Source: Tubiluchus corallicola (Eukaryota; Priapulida; Priapulimorpha; Priapulimorphida; Tubiluchidae). Taken from it: a stretch of DNA of 43,584 nt. Position 1 is the first letter of the stretch; each line of letters begins with the position of its first letter. Positions 11,401-19,619 of the stretch are shown here, piece by piece. The stretch lies in contig JAQGDQ010001380.1 of the NCBI GenBank assembly GCA_030141605.1, positions 1 through 43,584 of the forward strand, read 5' to 3'. Made by a program: the position numbers and the translations under genes. The notes beneath the pieces were generated by a model. The model saw nothing but the letters and a program-made list of their open reading frames with translations. It was not told the DNA's origin and did not search any database.

Positions 11401-13855
11401 ATAGAATTTTTATAATTTCTTTGACAGGTGACTGGTAACAAAGCAACAGGAGAAAAGTCACAGAAATGTCACGATTTTGGCTAGGAAAAAAATCACAGGA
11501 GAAAGTGACAATTAATTTTGGTTGTGGTTAGGGTTATGGCAATTTATTTTTTCTTGAACCTTTTTCGCCTGTGACTTTTTTACCTGTGACTTTTTTATCT
11601 GTGACTTTTTAGCTGAATATTTTTATTTGTGACTTTTGTCTATGGCTTTTATACCTGAATATTTTTATTTGTGACTTTTCCTGTGACTTTCTTATCTGTG
11701 ACTTTTTACCTGTGATTTATTAGCTTGGATTCCCTTGACGGGTGAATTGCGATTAGACTAAAGGAGCATTCAGACTAGCGAGTTTTCTCAGCAACTAACT
11801 CACAAGTGCATTCAGACTAGAGAGCAAAGTTACTCTCGCTTACACTCACTTATCCATTCACTGCAAGAAGTGTCAAGAGTAACTCGCCAAAGCGTTCACA
11901 CCACGCAGTGAATCAACTCGCAGCAACTGTCGGAGAGTTTGCAATTTCTTGCCGACAGTACCTCGCAAAGGAGTAACTCACATTTGCGAGTTTGCTGTCA
12001 CAGAGAAAACATGCGACAGAAAACTGCCTGGTCTGAATGCACTTGCGAGTTATTTGATTATCTGCAGATGTTTTTGCAGATAGTCTGAACACGCCTTTTT
12101 ATGCATTACTATTGACAAATTTTCACCAAAGCAGAAAAGCAATGGTGACATGCAAACGGTTTCATGTACAATATGGCACATCTTTTCTATATCGACATTG
12201 AACTTAATTATGTGACTTTAATGGTGAAATTATCGTACGTCCGATAATCTCAGAAAATCTGTCTATTATTATAAGCTATGCATTTCAGTCATTATGTTTT
12301 TGCAGATAATCAAATCAAATGCAACTGCGACATAAACTGGGTTTTCGGCAAACCGTGGAAGCTACATGAGATTGAATGCAAAAAATGGAGAAACTCCGGA
12401 TATAGTACACTTAAATCGAATAATCTCACATATTGCTACACCACTAGAGTGAGCTCAACTGTTGAAATGTCTACTACAGGAAGAGGGTCAACCAGAATGT
12501 CATCAAAAATAAGCTCATCTAGTACTCTGTTACACAGTGAACTCCATAGAGACACAGTTACACAGTCCATAGAGAGCTCAACTGCTCAACCTTCTACAAA
12601 GAGCTCAACCATCAAACTGTCTACAGTGAGCTCAACCAATAGGTCATCTACAAAGAGCTCAACCATCAATCTGTCTACAGTGAGCTCAACCACCAAGTCA
12701 TCTACAGTGAGCTCAACCACCAAGTCACCTACAGTGAGCTCAACCAATAGGTCATCTGCTGTGAGCTCAACCACAAAGTCATCTACAGTGAGCTCAACTG
12801 CTAAGCTGTCTACAGAGAGCTCACTGACAACTATTAAGTTATCTACAGTGAGCTCAACCACTAAATCATCTACAGTGAATTCAACTACTAAGTCACCTAT
12901 ATTGAGTTCAACCACCAAATCATCTACAGTGAGCTCAACTGCTAAACTGTCTACAGAGAGCTCATTGACAACTATAAAGTCATCTACAGCAAGATCAACC
13001 ACCAAGTCGCCTACAGTAAACTCAACCATTAGCCCATCCACAGCGAGTTCAACTACAGACCAGTCTAGTACCGCAAGCAAGATGTACGGCATACAGTGTG
13101 AAACGCATGTAATTGCAGTAATACTTTTTTTACTGTCTTTACAAATGCCAGCATTTCTGTATGTAAAAAGTTGTTAGAATTCTCTCTTTAATATTGAAAT
13201 TTTGTCAAAGTTAATAAACTTTTTACTGATACATCACATAATTAACTGTACCGCGCATTACTACTAATTTTAATGGCAAAGCCTTAACTAGCTAGTTAAC
13301 ATAAGATGTGCCGTGGAATATTTTTGCTGTTGAAAATTATGTTAGTTTGTGATGTCATCAATAGTTGAGCTCGCCTAGCATTAATTAAAATTTTCAACCA
13401 TCATTTAGCTATCAAAAATGCTTTCGCAGTATTATTGGCATTAAAATGTATACTTTTTTACTGTCCTTCAATATGAGGTAGTAAATGAAAAATCATTCTA
13501 TCTTCCTGTTAAATGGCTGTACCTAATAGTCATTAGATTTACAAGTTTTACGCAGTGCTGCTGCTGGAACTAGTTCTATGCGTAATAAGATAGCCCGTAA
13601 GTGACAAAAACTTGAAGACGATGTTTTAGCTTGATAATTATATAATAAGAATGGTGTTTGCTCGAATGAATGTTAGTCTGGAATGGGCCTAACAATAACA
13701 ATTGTAAGGAGCCAAGCAGCTTACCGTTCTCTAAAGAAGCTCTTTCACTAGCAGCCAGTTGAAGAACAAAGGGATTGTTGGCTCCGGTTACTTGCATGGG
13801 CTGAACAGATTCAGCGTAAACTACGGCACTGCCTCGATGGTCCAAACCATTCAAC
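2467..13855 (-). CDS. CGRRF1: CGRRF1-like RING-finger E3 ubiquitin ligase (five exons, N-terminus missing)
   Basis: Five minus-strand exons join in phase with GT-AG sites: 13855-13725, 8234-8060, 6682-6496, 4738-4631 and 2784-2467 (stop). They give about 305 residues; the human protein is about 332. The last exon encodes a C3HC4 RING with spacing C-x2-C-x11-C-x-H-x3-C-x2-C-x6-C-x2-C (CVVC, LLPCRH, CPMC), as in the C-terminal RING of CGRRF1. Upstream landmarks also match the family: NNPFVLQL, KPRQRYPLVVV, VASIYVIHL, and QLFMADN at the last junction. CGRRF1 is an ER-membrane ubiquitin ligase linked to growth control. The missing first exon should carry the N-terminal membrane segment; I could not find it above 13.86 kb. 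The intron 8235-13724 encloses the plus-strand LRR gene at 10.8-13.2 kb. The donor at 8060/8059 is part of a 42-bp tandem array. Confidence 0.93.
2866..3495 (+). repeat. Dispersed repeat family B, copy 1
   Basis: About 630 bp, strongly similar over its whole length to 37163-37795. Shared landmarks are GTGATGTCATCA, AAAATGTATACTTTTTATC and the end ATGAAAAATCATCCTGTCTT. Shorter copies lie at about 5017-5325 and 13310-13510. All four copies have the same orientation. There is no coding content, so this is probably a non-autonomous transposon; its ends are not defined here. It lies in a CGRRF1 intron. Confidence 0.7.
3770..4070. repeat. Partial copy of MITE family A
   Basis: Similar to the inner and right part of the full-length element at 21609-22270 (shared tracts include GCAGTACT, TAGCATTTGTTTTTAT, and a degenerate right end TGGATGGTTTTGGTTTG). 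It abuts another copy starting at 4078. Confidence 0.6.
4078..4617 (-). mobile_element. MITE family A copy
   Basis: Begins GTGTGCTTGCA and ends TGCAAGCACAA, with about 35 bp of imperfect terminal inverted repeat that includes the palindromic pair CATAAGTCGGCA / CCGACTTATGGACG. The internal sequence is shared with copies at 21609-22270, 22380-22632, 24570-25128 and 38600-39027. An open frame of about 60 codons recurs in several copies (4294-4476, 21750-21932, 24572-24826) but looks like a consequence of shared descent, not a gene. It lies in a CGRRF1 intron. Confidence 0.7.
5017..5325 (+). repeat. Dispersed repeat family B, copy 2 (partial)
   Basis: Corresponds to the right half of the 2866-3495 repeat, same orientation, including GATGTCATCAATAG, AAAATGTATACTTTTTATC and the end AAAATCATCCTGTCTTCC. 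Confidence 0.65.
5400..5530 (-). repeat. LINE/SINE-tail-like AT-rich fragment
   Basis: Starts with TTTATTTATTTATTTATT and continues into a stretch whose segment 5433-5494 recurs, nearly identical, inside the 42-bp array at about 7708-7769. It resembles the A-rich 3' tails of non-LTR elements read on the minus strand. Its origin is inferred. Confidence 0.4.
5558..6102. repeat. Tandem array, ~105-118 bp unit, about 5 copies
   Basis: The unit runs from GGATTGAGTGTAATAGAAAA through AAAGAAAGAGAAAGATGTGA to GTATCTGTATGAAGTAATGA. One unit carries an extra partial duplication of the GAAGTAATGAAT end. It is purine-rich on the plus strand and lies in the CGRRF1 intron 4739-6495. Confidence 0.9.
6165..6360 (-). 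mobile_element. 3' fragment of a non-LTR retrotransposon (LINE)
   Basis: The minus strand encodes a C-terminal tail of the kind found at the end of LINE reverse transcriptase ORFs: GPRLWNNSNEYIKNSL followed by FKRNFK, then a stop at 6187. Directly downstream the minus strand reads AGAATAAATCAATTTG, a typical A-rich LINE 3' tail. It is heavily 5'-truncated. It sits just inside the CGRRF1 intron next to exon 6682-6496, so read-through of that exon can look like one long frame. Confidence 0.65.
6790..7100. repeat. Pyrimidine-rich tandem repeat (CTCGTGTCTGTCTCAT type)
   Basis: Degenerate ~18-bp units of the form CATCTCCTCGTGTCTGTCT, decaying towards 7100. On the minus (CGRRF1 sense) strand it is purine-rich. 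Open frames here are translations of the repeat. Confidence 0.85.
7155..8090 (-). repeat. 42-bp minisatellite that includes a CGRRF1 exon end and its 5' splice site
   Basis: About 20 units. On the minus strand each unit reads TTCACTACACATCGG, GAATGTATGAG, then GTAGGTACCTTACTG. The right-most unit contains the end of the CGRRF1 exon (last base 8060) and its donor GAG|GTAGGT. So each unit is about 27 bp of exon end plus 15 bp of intron start, copied into the intron. About eleven units keep the full TATGAG|GTAGGTACC. The array is interrupted near 7708-7769 by a segment also found at 5433-5494. Confidence 0.9.
8235..8760. other. Intronic AT-rich DNA, nothing recognised
   Basis: CGRRF1 intron sequence. 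A polypyrimidine tract and CTAG acceptor for the exon starting at 8234 lie at its left edge (minus strand). I see no other feature. Confidence 0.5.
8765..8822. repeat. Direct duplication of a ~33-bp unit
   Basis: TTAGGTACCGAGTGGGTTG followed by CTCAGTATAT occurs twice in tandem, the second copy identical over about 27 bp. A short open frame beginning inside the second copy has no recognisable content. Confidence 0.7.
9212..9753 (-). mobile_element. 5S-rRNA-derived SINE (SINE3-like) with 11-bp target duplication
   Basis: Read on the minus strand, the element begins at 9753 with a 5S-rRNA-like head of about 119 bp (9634-9752). The head includes TATGGCCATATCAC, CCGGTTCTCGTCTGATC, AAGTTAAGCAACAT, the C-box GGTACTTGGATGGGTGACC and CGCCTGGGAATACCAGGTGC. 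A ~420-bp GC-richer body follows, unlike its surroundings. Both sides carry ATTGTAAACTA (9201-9211 and 9754-9764), a target-site duplication, which shows that the head and body moved as one unit. SINEs with 5S heads are known as SINE3. The open frames in the body are not genes. It lies in the CGRRF1 intron. Confidence 0.87.
10794..13177 (+). CDS. Secreted LRR protein with Lys-rich Ser/Thr repeat stalk (LRR-stalk gene 1)
   Basis: Two exons, 10794-11427 and 12306-13177, joined ACAG|GT...TTTTTGCAG|AT in phase, give about 501 residues. Residues 1-20 form a signal peptide (MKLLITAGVYLITLFTVGKA). A Cys-rich N-terminal motif CPCDPSWQCNC follows, then divergent LRRs to about residue 205. The second exon opens with an LRRCT-like cap, CNCDINWVFGKPWKL. 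A stalk of 9-residue repeats (SSTTKSSTV type, about 12559-13080) follows: mostly O-glycosylation-type Ser/Thr, about one Lys per unit. The end is hydrophobic (VIAVILFLLSLQMPAFL), either a GPI signal or a membrane segment. AATAAA lies at 13213-13218. The gene is antisense within the CGRRF1 intron. Architecture recalls LRR cell-surface receptors with stalks; the ligand is unknown. Confidence 0.85.
11450..11730. repeat. Degenerate GTGACTTTTT tandem repeat
   Basis: In the intron of LRR-stalk gene 1. Units of ~16-20 bp such as CCTGTGACTTTTTTATCTG repeat about ten times. The left part (11457-11510) carries the same motif inverted (AAAAAAATCACAGG), so the RNA could fold back. Confidence 0.75.
11757..12103. 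mobile_element. MITE with AAAGG...GCATTCAGACTA ends
   Basis: The left end AAAGGAGCATTCAGACTAG matches the reverse complement of the right end TAGTCTGAACACGCCTTT. Internal copies of CGAGTT/AACTCGC and CATTCAGACTA/CTGGTCTGAATGCA are subterminal repeats. It has no coding capacity and lies in the intron of LRR-stalk gene 1. I could not define a target duplication. Confidence 0.55.
12559..13080 (+). repeat. 27-bp coding repeat (stalk of LRR-stalk gene 1)
   Basis: Units like TCTACAGTGAGCTCAACCAC plus AAGTCA encode 9 residues (SSTVSSTTK). A higher-order duplication (TAKLSTESSLTTIK) occurs twice. The minus strand is also open here, a by-product of the repeat and not a gene. Confidence 0.9.
13310..13510 (+). 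repeat. Dispersed repeat family B, copy 3 (partial)
   Basis: Shares TGGAATATTTTTGCTGTTG, GTTTGTGATGTCATCAATAG and ATCATTCTATCTTCCTGTT with 2866-3495; same orientation. It lies just downstream of LRR-stalk gene 1. Confidence 0.65.
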
Positions 13856-13859
13856 CTGG

Positions 13860-15240
13860 AAATAATGCACAGCTAATTCTGACTGAACTGTTTAAACATT
13901 TTTATTTTGTAGTTAATTGACCCTGCAAGATGAGCTTTTAGCGGAGATGTAAAATGTTTACGAAAACCGTGAATGTTAACATTAACGATAATTAATAAAT
14001 TTCCCAATTCACTGGGTTAACACAAGAACTAAATCAACCGTCAACCAAATGTTATAGTCCAAAATATTTTTAAAATTATAACTAGTAGCAGTTGAAATAC
14101 CTTATAATGAATATAACCATGCAAAGAAAACATACAAGAACCGTAAAAACCGAGAATTTATTAGAAAAATCGAGAACTGAAAGAAAAATGTTTACACTGC
14201 CTTCCATAGGGTACACTAAGCTGTAGTTTGTCACGTGACCAATACACAAGTACAGTACAAGCTGTAGAGCGGTATACAACTTTTTAATGTTTACACATCT
14301 TACCAGCAAAATGAGATAGCGCCTCTCTATTGACAAGTAATGGCAGCGTGCGTGCTGAAATGACAAGTGAGTTTAACTTTTCAAAAGTTTGCGTAATTTG
14401 AGGCCTTTAGACAAGCTCCAAATTAACAGCATGAAAATCACTGTATCGGCGTAAACTTTTGTTTTAGTTCTTGAGTTACCGTCTAGTCAAACCTCAGTAG
14501 GCGGTAGTTTCCTTTGCCTACTTAGTGCATTATTAAATAAGAAAATTAATATTTCCATGCTGTAGCAGCAGGTACTGTTTACTTCAATTCTTCAGTCGTA
14601 CCACATGCAGCAGAAATGTCTATTTGATTAATACGATATGTATATCTAGAGTTACAGAAGATTATTCAATTCAATTTCAATTTATTTATCTCTTCAGAAC
14701 ACTACAATAGAATATTAACAACAGAACCAAAAAGTCATGAAGATTGGTTATAATAGATAGATACAAAACTAAAGAGAGGCTAGTGAAAAGACCATATAAT
14801 CACATAGTCGGCTATCCTTTACTGAATATAGAAAATGAGTAAAATTTCTACTGTTTGTAATTTTTGTAGCTGCTGTTTATTGTTGTTTTGTTATGACAGT
14901 GGCTGTGGCTCGTGAAGGCAGTGTGTGAACAGCCACGAGGGCATTGCAAACTGCCAAAGGTTGATTTATAAAACTGCACATTTAATAAGACATAGTATAA
15001 ACAGTGAGATAGTCATGCCAGCCCTCAGTCTCCAAGTCAGTTCTTGATGTGCCCTAGGTGCGGGCTACAAACTCTTGTTTATTTACCTAGTGTGTACTGA
15101 GTTTCTGCGAGTGGGAGTTACATCATCAATCTACAGTCGTGACGAATCCTCCAAAATAGGTCGTTAATCAGCTGATCATAGCGTGATGCCGTGCCTAACA
15201 TGGCTTCTCACTGAGGCAATAATTTGATCTTGAAACGTCA
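13860..15240. other. Likely region of the missing CGRRF1 first exon; nothing confirmed
   Basis: The N-terminal membrane segment of CGRRF1 must lie above 13855 on the minus strand. I found no frame here with the expected hydrophobic N-terminus and a phase-2 donor. A LINE/SINE-like 3' tail (CAATTCAATTTCAATTTATT) is visible near 14665-14760, minus strand. Confidence 0.4.
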
Positions 15241-15254
15241 GTAAATTAATCTAG

Positions 15255-15440
15255 ATCCTACTGATGGGAATCGATTATCGTTTTATCGACATAAGATCAA
15301 TTTTTTTATCGATTTTCGAATCGATACAAAACAAAATGGATTTTTTTTATCTATTAACAAATAAAAAAAAAAAGATAATCACCACAGAAAATTGAATACA
15401 ATCGGAGCATCGATATCAAAATCGATGTTTCATTTCGTGG
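15255..15440. repeat. ATCGAT-rich cluster
   Basis: Several ATCGAT/TATCGA words (GAATCGATTATCG, TTTTATCGATTTTCG, AATCGATAC, CATCGATATC, AATCGATG) in under 200 bp. The adjacent 31-bp satellite is built from related words (TTTATCGAAATCGTATCG), so this may be degenerate ancestral or flanking sequence of that array. Confidence 0.5.
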
Positions 15441-15616
15441 CGATTTGTGTGCCCTAGCAATAATAAACAAATTTAATAATAAACAATAATAATAAATAAA
15501 CAAATGAATAATAGAACAACAGTTTTGTAATATCGTTTTATTAACTTCAAGATCTGGTATCATTAATTACATCAAATGATGCTTTGCAGTTTGCATCGTG
15601 TAGTACAGTATGTAAA

Positions 15617-16168
15617 ACGTTTATCGAAATCATATCGCAAGTTCTTTTCGTTTATCGAAATCGTATCGCAAGTTCTTTTCGTTTATCGAAATCGTATCGC
15701 AAGTTCTTTTCGTTTATCGAAATCGTATCGCAAGTTCTTTTCGTTTATCGAAATCGTATCGCAAGTTCTTTTCGTTTATCGAAATCGTATCGCAAGTTCT
15801 TTTCGTTTATCGAAATCGTATCGCAAGTTCTTTTCGTTTATCGAAATCGTATCGCAAGTTCTTTTCGTTTATCGAAATCGTATCGCAAGTTCTTTTCGTT
15901 TATCGAAATCGTATCGCAAGTTCTTTTCGTTTATCGAAATCGTATCGCAAGTTCTTTTCGTTTATCGAAATCGTATCGCAAGTTCTTTTCGTTTATCGAA
16001 ATCGTATCGCAAGTTCTTTTCGTTTATCGAAATCGTATCGCAAGTTCTTTTCGTTTATCGAAATCGTATCGCAAGTTCTTTTCGTTTATCGAAATCATAT
16101 CGCAAGTTCTTTTCGTTTATCGAAATCGTATCGCAAGTTCTTATCGTTTATCGAAATCGTATCGCAAT
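15617..16168. repeat. 31-bp satellite, about 18 near-identical units
   Basis: The unit is AAGTTCTTTTCGTTTATCG plus AAATCGTATCGC. Almost all units are identical; substitutions occur only near the ends (CATATCGC near both edges, CTTATCG near the right edge). No forward frame has a stop, and since 31 is not divisible by 3 all three frames give the same 31-residue super-repeat. The long open frames are therefore artefacts. Such homogeneity implies recent amplification or gene conversion. Confidence 0.95.
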
Positions 16169-16169
16169 T

Positions 16170-16750
16170 TTTTTATAGAGTCCCCTCACTACCTGAATCA
16201 TCAATTTAATAATCTAATCTTGAATTATCAATTTAACTAAATCTCTTTACTAAATGATCATTAGACACCCCTGGGCATGAAAATTAATGTTGTCAGTTGA
16301 ATTAATTAGTTAATCCAAAATAAATTAAATGCTATAAATTGGGTCAATAGAATAGCGTCAATCTTGCGTAAACTATAATTAGCATTTTAATTTTGAGTGA
16401 AACACAGGTCAAGTTTGTTGTGTAATAATAAAAAACTTTGGATTAAGAATACAGCGAATCAACAAGAAGAATTAATACATTTTTGATTCAACTTCATCAT
16501 GTCCAGGTTTATTGAGTAAAGATGAGTCCACTGATTTTGGACAATAACAATACATTTTTCAATTTGCTGACTGGACAAATATTTAGTTGTACAAGTTTTT
16601 GTAATAATTTTGTAAAGGAGAGGTAAGATTTGTGCAATCTGTGCACAATTTCTGAATCTTTACTTATAAGATACATGTAGCACCACGGTATGAGTTTACT
16701 AATTGTTCTGCAAAGAAGAGGAGAAAGACAAAGCATTTACTGATATTATG
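16170..16750. other. AT-rich spacer, nothing recognised
   Basis: Lies between the 31-bp satellite and the left TTAA-bounded MITE. A short minus-strand open frame (16509-16736) has no recognisable features. Confidence 0.45.
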
Positions 16751-17215
16751 TTAACCCTTTCAGTCCCAAATTATTTTTTTAATAAAAAAAATTTTTTTGG
16801 CTTGGTACTTTTGTTCAGTATGTCCATCTTGTTTACATATAATAATTTTTTTCTACCTGTGCCCGCGTGCTAAATATAGCCTGTATCCCACGGGATACAT
16901 TGGGATTCAATGGAAGCATAAAATGTGCTTCATTTTGCAACTGGTGATAATTTTTTAAAGTATTTAAGACATTTAGTATGCACGCTATGCTGATCTGTAC
17001 AAAGTCGTCTCTAAAGTACTGTACCTTGCGCAGTTTTTTATGCTATGTAGATTTTCTAGTTTGCCATTTTATCACCATTTTTAGTCTATTGCTATTGGCT
17101 TAAATCAAAATAACTATCAACAGATCAAATAACTGTCAGTTTTAAAATTTTATTAATTTTAAAGGCAGAAAATATTCTCTTATCCCACGGGATACAACGG
17201 GTATGAACGGGTTAA
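16751..17215 (+). mobile_element. piggyBac-type MITE, left copy
   Basis: Bounded by TTAA at both ends (16751-16754 and 17212-17215), with ends CCCTTTCAGTCCC and GTATGAACGGG. TTAA targets and CCCTTT ends are characteristic of piggyBac elements. Both subterminal regions carry TATCCCACGGGATACA, a palindromic motif. A second copy lies inverted at 20266-20711, with POLR1F between them. Confidence 0.85.
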
Positions 17216-17323
17216 TATCAGTATTGGTCAGTGGATTCACTGATTTAGACGTCATAAGCAATGTTGTCTTAATCTCTTATTAAAGTCTCTTTTATCATTG
17301 AAATCATTTTCTTTTTTAGGCTA

Positions 17324-18064
17324 ATGAACGCTTCTCTGGATTTCAAATCAATAGAAAAGCTTCTGTCGGACGAATATTCTCTATTAACGAAGATCGAGCA
17401 CAGTAGAAATGTTTCACTATCCCCCATGTACATAGGCAGGTGGAGAAGCGGCATAGAGGCGTTGCTTGACAAGGAAATGAATGTGTTTTCCGAACAGTTG
17501 CAAGGCGTCATGGTCGCGTACCGGAAACTGAAGATCCGGCAAAGGATGGGCTCTCTACAGGACTGCCAAACTCATGTCAATTTCACCGTTTTGTACGACG
17601 CCATTGTGTTTCGACCGCACGTTGGCTGCTTCCTAAAAGGAGTCGTCAACAAAATCAGCCTATCGTTTATCGGATGCATCGTGCACGGGTGGTTCAATGC
17701 GTCCATTCATAAGCCGAAAAGTGGCGCCTCGGAGTGGTCGCAGCTTCAGTTAAACTTTGGCGATGAAATTGTATTTCTAGTGGAGAATGTGAAAACTCGA
17801 AATAACTTCATACACATTAATGGCAAGTTGACTGAAGATTGGGTTGAAAGAACAAAGAAACTTTGTGAGGAGAATAAGAACTCTGTCGTGAAAGAGCCGT
17901 TGACGTTTTCTTCCGCAGTTTCTCACAATAGTACAGACTTAGTGTACGGCGATGGTGTCAAGAAAGAAGAAGAGGAAGAAAGAGTGAGTGAAAAGCACAA
18001 AAGGACAGATGAAATGGACCCTCCTAAAAAGCATAAACATAAAAAAAGCAAAAAGAGCTTGTGA
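17324..18064 (+). CDS. POLR1F: RNA polymerase I subunit RPA43 (POLR1F/TWISTNB)
   Basis: A single uninterrupted 246-residue frame. The N-terminal half matches the RPA43 Rpb7-N-like fold (SPMYIGRWRSGIEALLDKEM, then LQGVMVAYRKLKI). The middle carries the family signature FRPHVGCFLKGVVNKIS followed by FIGCIVHGWFNASI, the OB-fold that pairs with RPA14/Rrn3 in polymerase I. The C-terminus is acidic then Lys-rich (PPKKHKHKKSKKS), a nucleolar/nuclear localisation tail. Human is longer (about 338 residues), mainly in this tail. The sequence TTTTCTTTTTTAG lies just before the start, so a 5'UTR intron is likely and ATG 17324 is the first start after it. The stop codon lies within the first unit of a satellite. 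AATAAA at 18922-18927 would put that satellite in the 3'UTR. Confidence 0.93.
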   Translation: MNASLDFKSIEKLLSDEYSLLTKIEHSRNVSLSPMYIGRWRSGIEALLDKEMNVFSEQLQGVMVAYRKLKIRQRMGSLQDCQTHVNFTVLYDAIVFRPHVGCFLKGVVNKISLSFIGCIVHGWFNASIHKPKSGASEWSQLQLNFGDEIVFLVENVKTRNNFIHINGKLTEDWVERTKKLCEENKNSVVKEPLTFSSAVSHNSTDLVYGDGVKKEEEEERVSEKHKRTDEMDPPKKHKHKKSKKSL

Positions 18065-18690
18065 CTGGATACAAAGTGTTTGTGATTGGATACAGAGAGT
18101 TTGTGATTGGACGCAGAGAGTTTGTGATTGGACGCAGAGTTTGTGATTGGATACAGAGTTTGTGATTGGATACAGAGAGTTTGTGATTGGATACAGAGAG
18201 TGTTTGATTGGACACAGAGAGTTTGTGATTGGACGCAGAGTTTGTGATTGGATGCAGAGACGATTTGTGATTGGACAGAGAGAGTTTGTGATTGGATACA
18301 GAGAGTTTGTGATTGGACAAAGAGAGTTTGTGATTGGACACAAAGAGTTTGCAATTGGACACAGAGGGTTTGTGATTGGATACAGAGAGTTTGTGATTGG
18401 ACGCAGAGAGTTTGTGATTGGATACAGAGTTTGTGATTGGATACAGAGAGTTTGTGATTGGATGCAGAGAGAGTTTGTGATTGGATACAGAGAGTTTGTG
18501 ATTGGACGCAGAGTTTGTGATTGGATACAGAGTTTGTGATTGGATACAGAGAGTTTGTGATTGGATGCAGAGAGAGTTTGTGATTGGATACAGAGAGTTT
18601 GTGATTGGACAAAGAGAGTTTGTGATTGGACACAAAGAGAGTTTGCGATTGGACACAGAGGGTTTGTGATTGGACACAGAGTTTGTGATT
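18060..18690. repeat. ~16-23 bp satellite starting at the POLR1F stop codon
   Basis: Units of the form TTTGTGATTGGATACAGAGAG (variants ACGCAGAG, ATGCAGAG, ACACAGAG; some short units lack GAGA). About 29 copies of GATTGG. The first degenerate unit, TTGTGACTGGATACAAAGTG, contains the TGA stop of POLR1F. Each unit carries an inverted CCAAT box. The long minus-strand frames are translations of the repeat. Confidence 0.93.
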
Positions 18691-18929
18691 TTTTTGTGCC
18701 ACTTATAGGACAGTAACGGAGATTTTTGTGTTGAAATGCTCTAAGGAAAAGCATTTCCCTAGGACAGTGAGGGAAATTGCACATTTTTCGTCAGATGATC
18801 CAGATTTTTTTCATTTACTCAACGAATGGGATTTTTTGTTAAACTTTTCTTATTGTTTTCAATTTGAGAGAACTGTAATCAGTTCATGTGTAACTGCAGT
18901 CTTTTATAGCAGAAAAAATCAAATAAACT

Positions 18930-19350
18930 CTAACTTATTACAAAAGCTTTGATTGCGAAAATTGAAATATGTGAGATCACAAAACTGATGTTAATTATTT
19001 TTTATTTTTTTCAGAATTAGCTGACAATAACTTAGAAATGTAAACTACGATAACAACACTTACCGGTGATAACAATTCACACTGTTCTCTTTCATCTTAG
19101 TACAAAAGACGTAGTTTAACAACTTGTTTTATTACAAGCGTGTCTATTTTTTATAACAGGCACATTTATAGTTAGAAACAACACAACTTTATTAAATTTT
19201 TTAGTTAACATAGTCAAAAATGATGTCAATCGTATTATACGACTTATTAATAAAAGAAAGTTTATCTGTGTACCCTAATAAGCCTTCTCTTAATGTACAA
19301 AGCAGTTCAATTCCTTTAACTTTATTTTCAAACACTTAGCTATTTGTGAA
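18930..19350. other. No gene recognised
   Basis: AT-rich sequence downstream of the POLR1F polyadenylation signal at 18922; nothing recognised. Confidence 0.5.
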
Positions 19351-19385
19351 TGTATCAATTTCTTTGTTGCTTTCCCCACTTTCCA

Positions 19386-19619
19386 GTGATCCAAAAAGTC
19401 CCTTCCAAGACCCCCGCTAAACGTCACTTAGACGTTTTTACTACGTGGCGTTTCCCCAATGAGCAAGAAGCGACAATTTTTTTCAAGGTTTCGGTCACCG
19501 TTCCTACAAGAAACAGCGCGGAAAACGTTCTAATTTCGCTTCGGAGTCTTAGGGAGAATTTACAGGTCTGTGAAAAAAGAAAACCGAGCTACACGACGAT
19601 TACGATTATGATTAATTAG
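19386..19619 (+). CDS. Possible orphan terminal exon of unknown gene
   Basis: A polypyrimidine tract and acceptor (TTGCTTTCCCCACTTTCCAG) end at 19385. An open frame follows (VIQKVPSKTPAKRHLDVFTT ... FFKVSVTVPTRNSAENV ... LRSLRENLQ) to a stop at 19617-19619. Composition looks more like coding sequence than its surroundings, and the 'FFKVSVTVP' strand plus amphipathic helix resembles a small extracellular fold, but I do not recognise it. No upstream exon was found; POLR1F ends with its own stop at 18064. Confidence 0.25.
   Translation: MIQKVPSKTPAKRHLDVFTTWRFPNEQEATIFFKVSVTVPTRNSAENVLISLRSLRENLQVCEKRKPSYTTITIMIN

Noticed and set aside
12586-13092. Minus-strand Val/Asp/Leu-rich frame over the stalk of LRR-stalk gene 1 (and 29625-30470 over gene 2)
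   Set aside because: Mirror image of the coding repeat; the sense strand has the signal peptide, splice sites and polyadenylation signal.
15576-16240. 200-residue frames reading FRLSKSYRKFFSFIEIV
   Set aside because: All three frames of a 31-bp satellite give the same peptide; this is satellite DNA.
17923-18784. Long minus-strand frames rich in SNHKL/QSQTL
   Set aside because: Translation of the ~21-bp array behind POLR1F.
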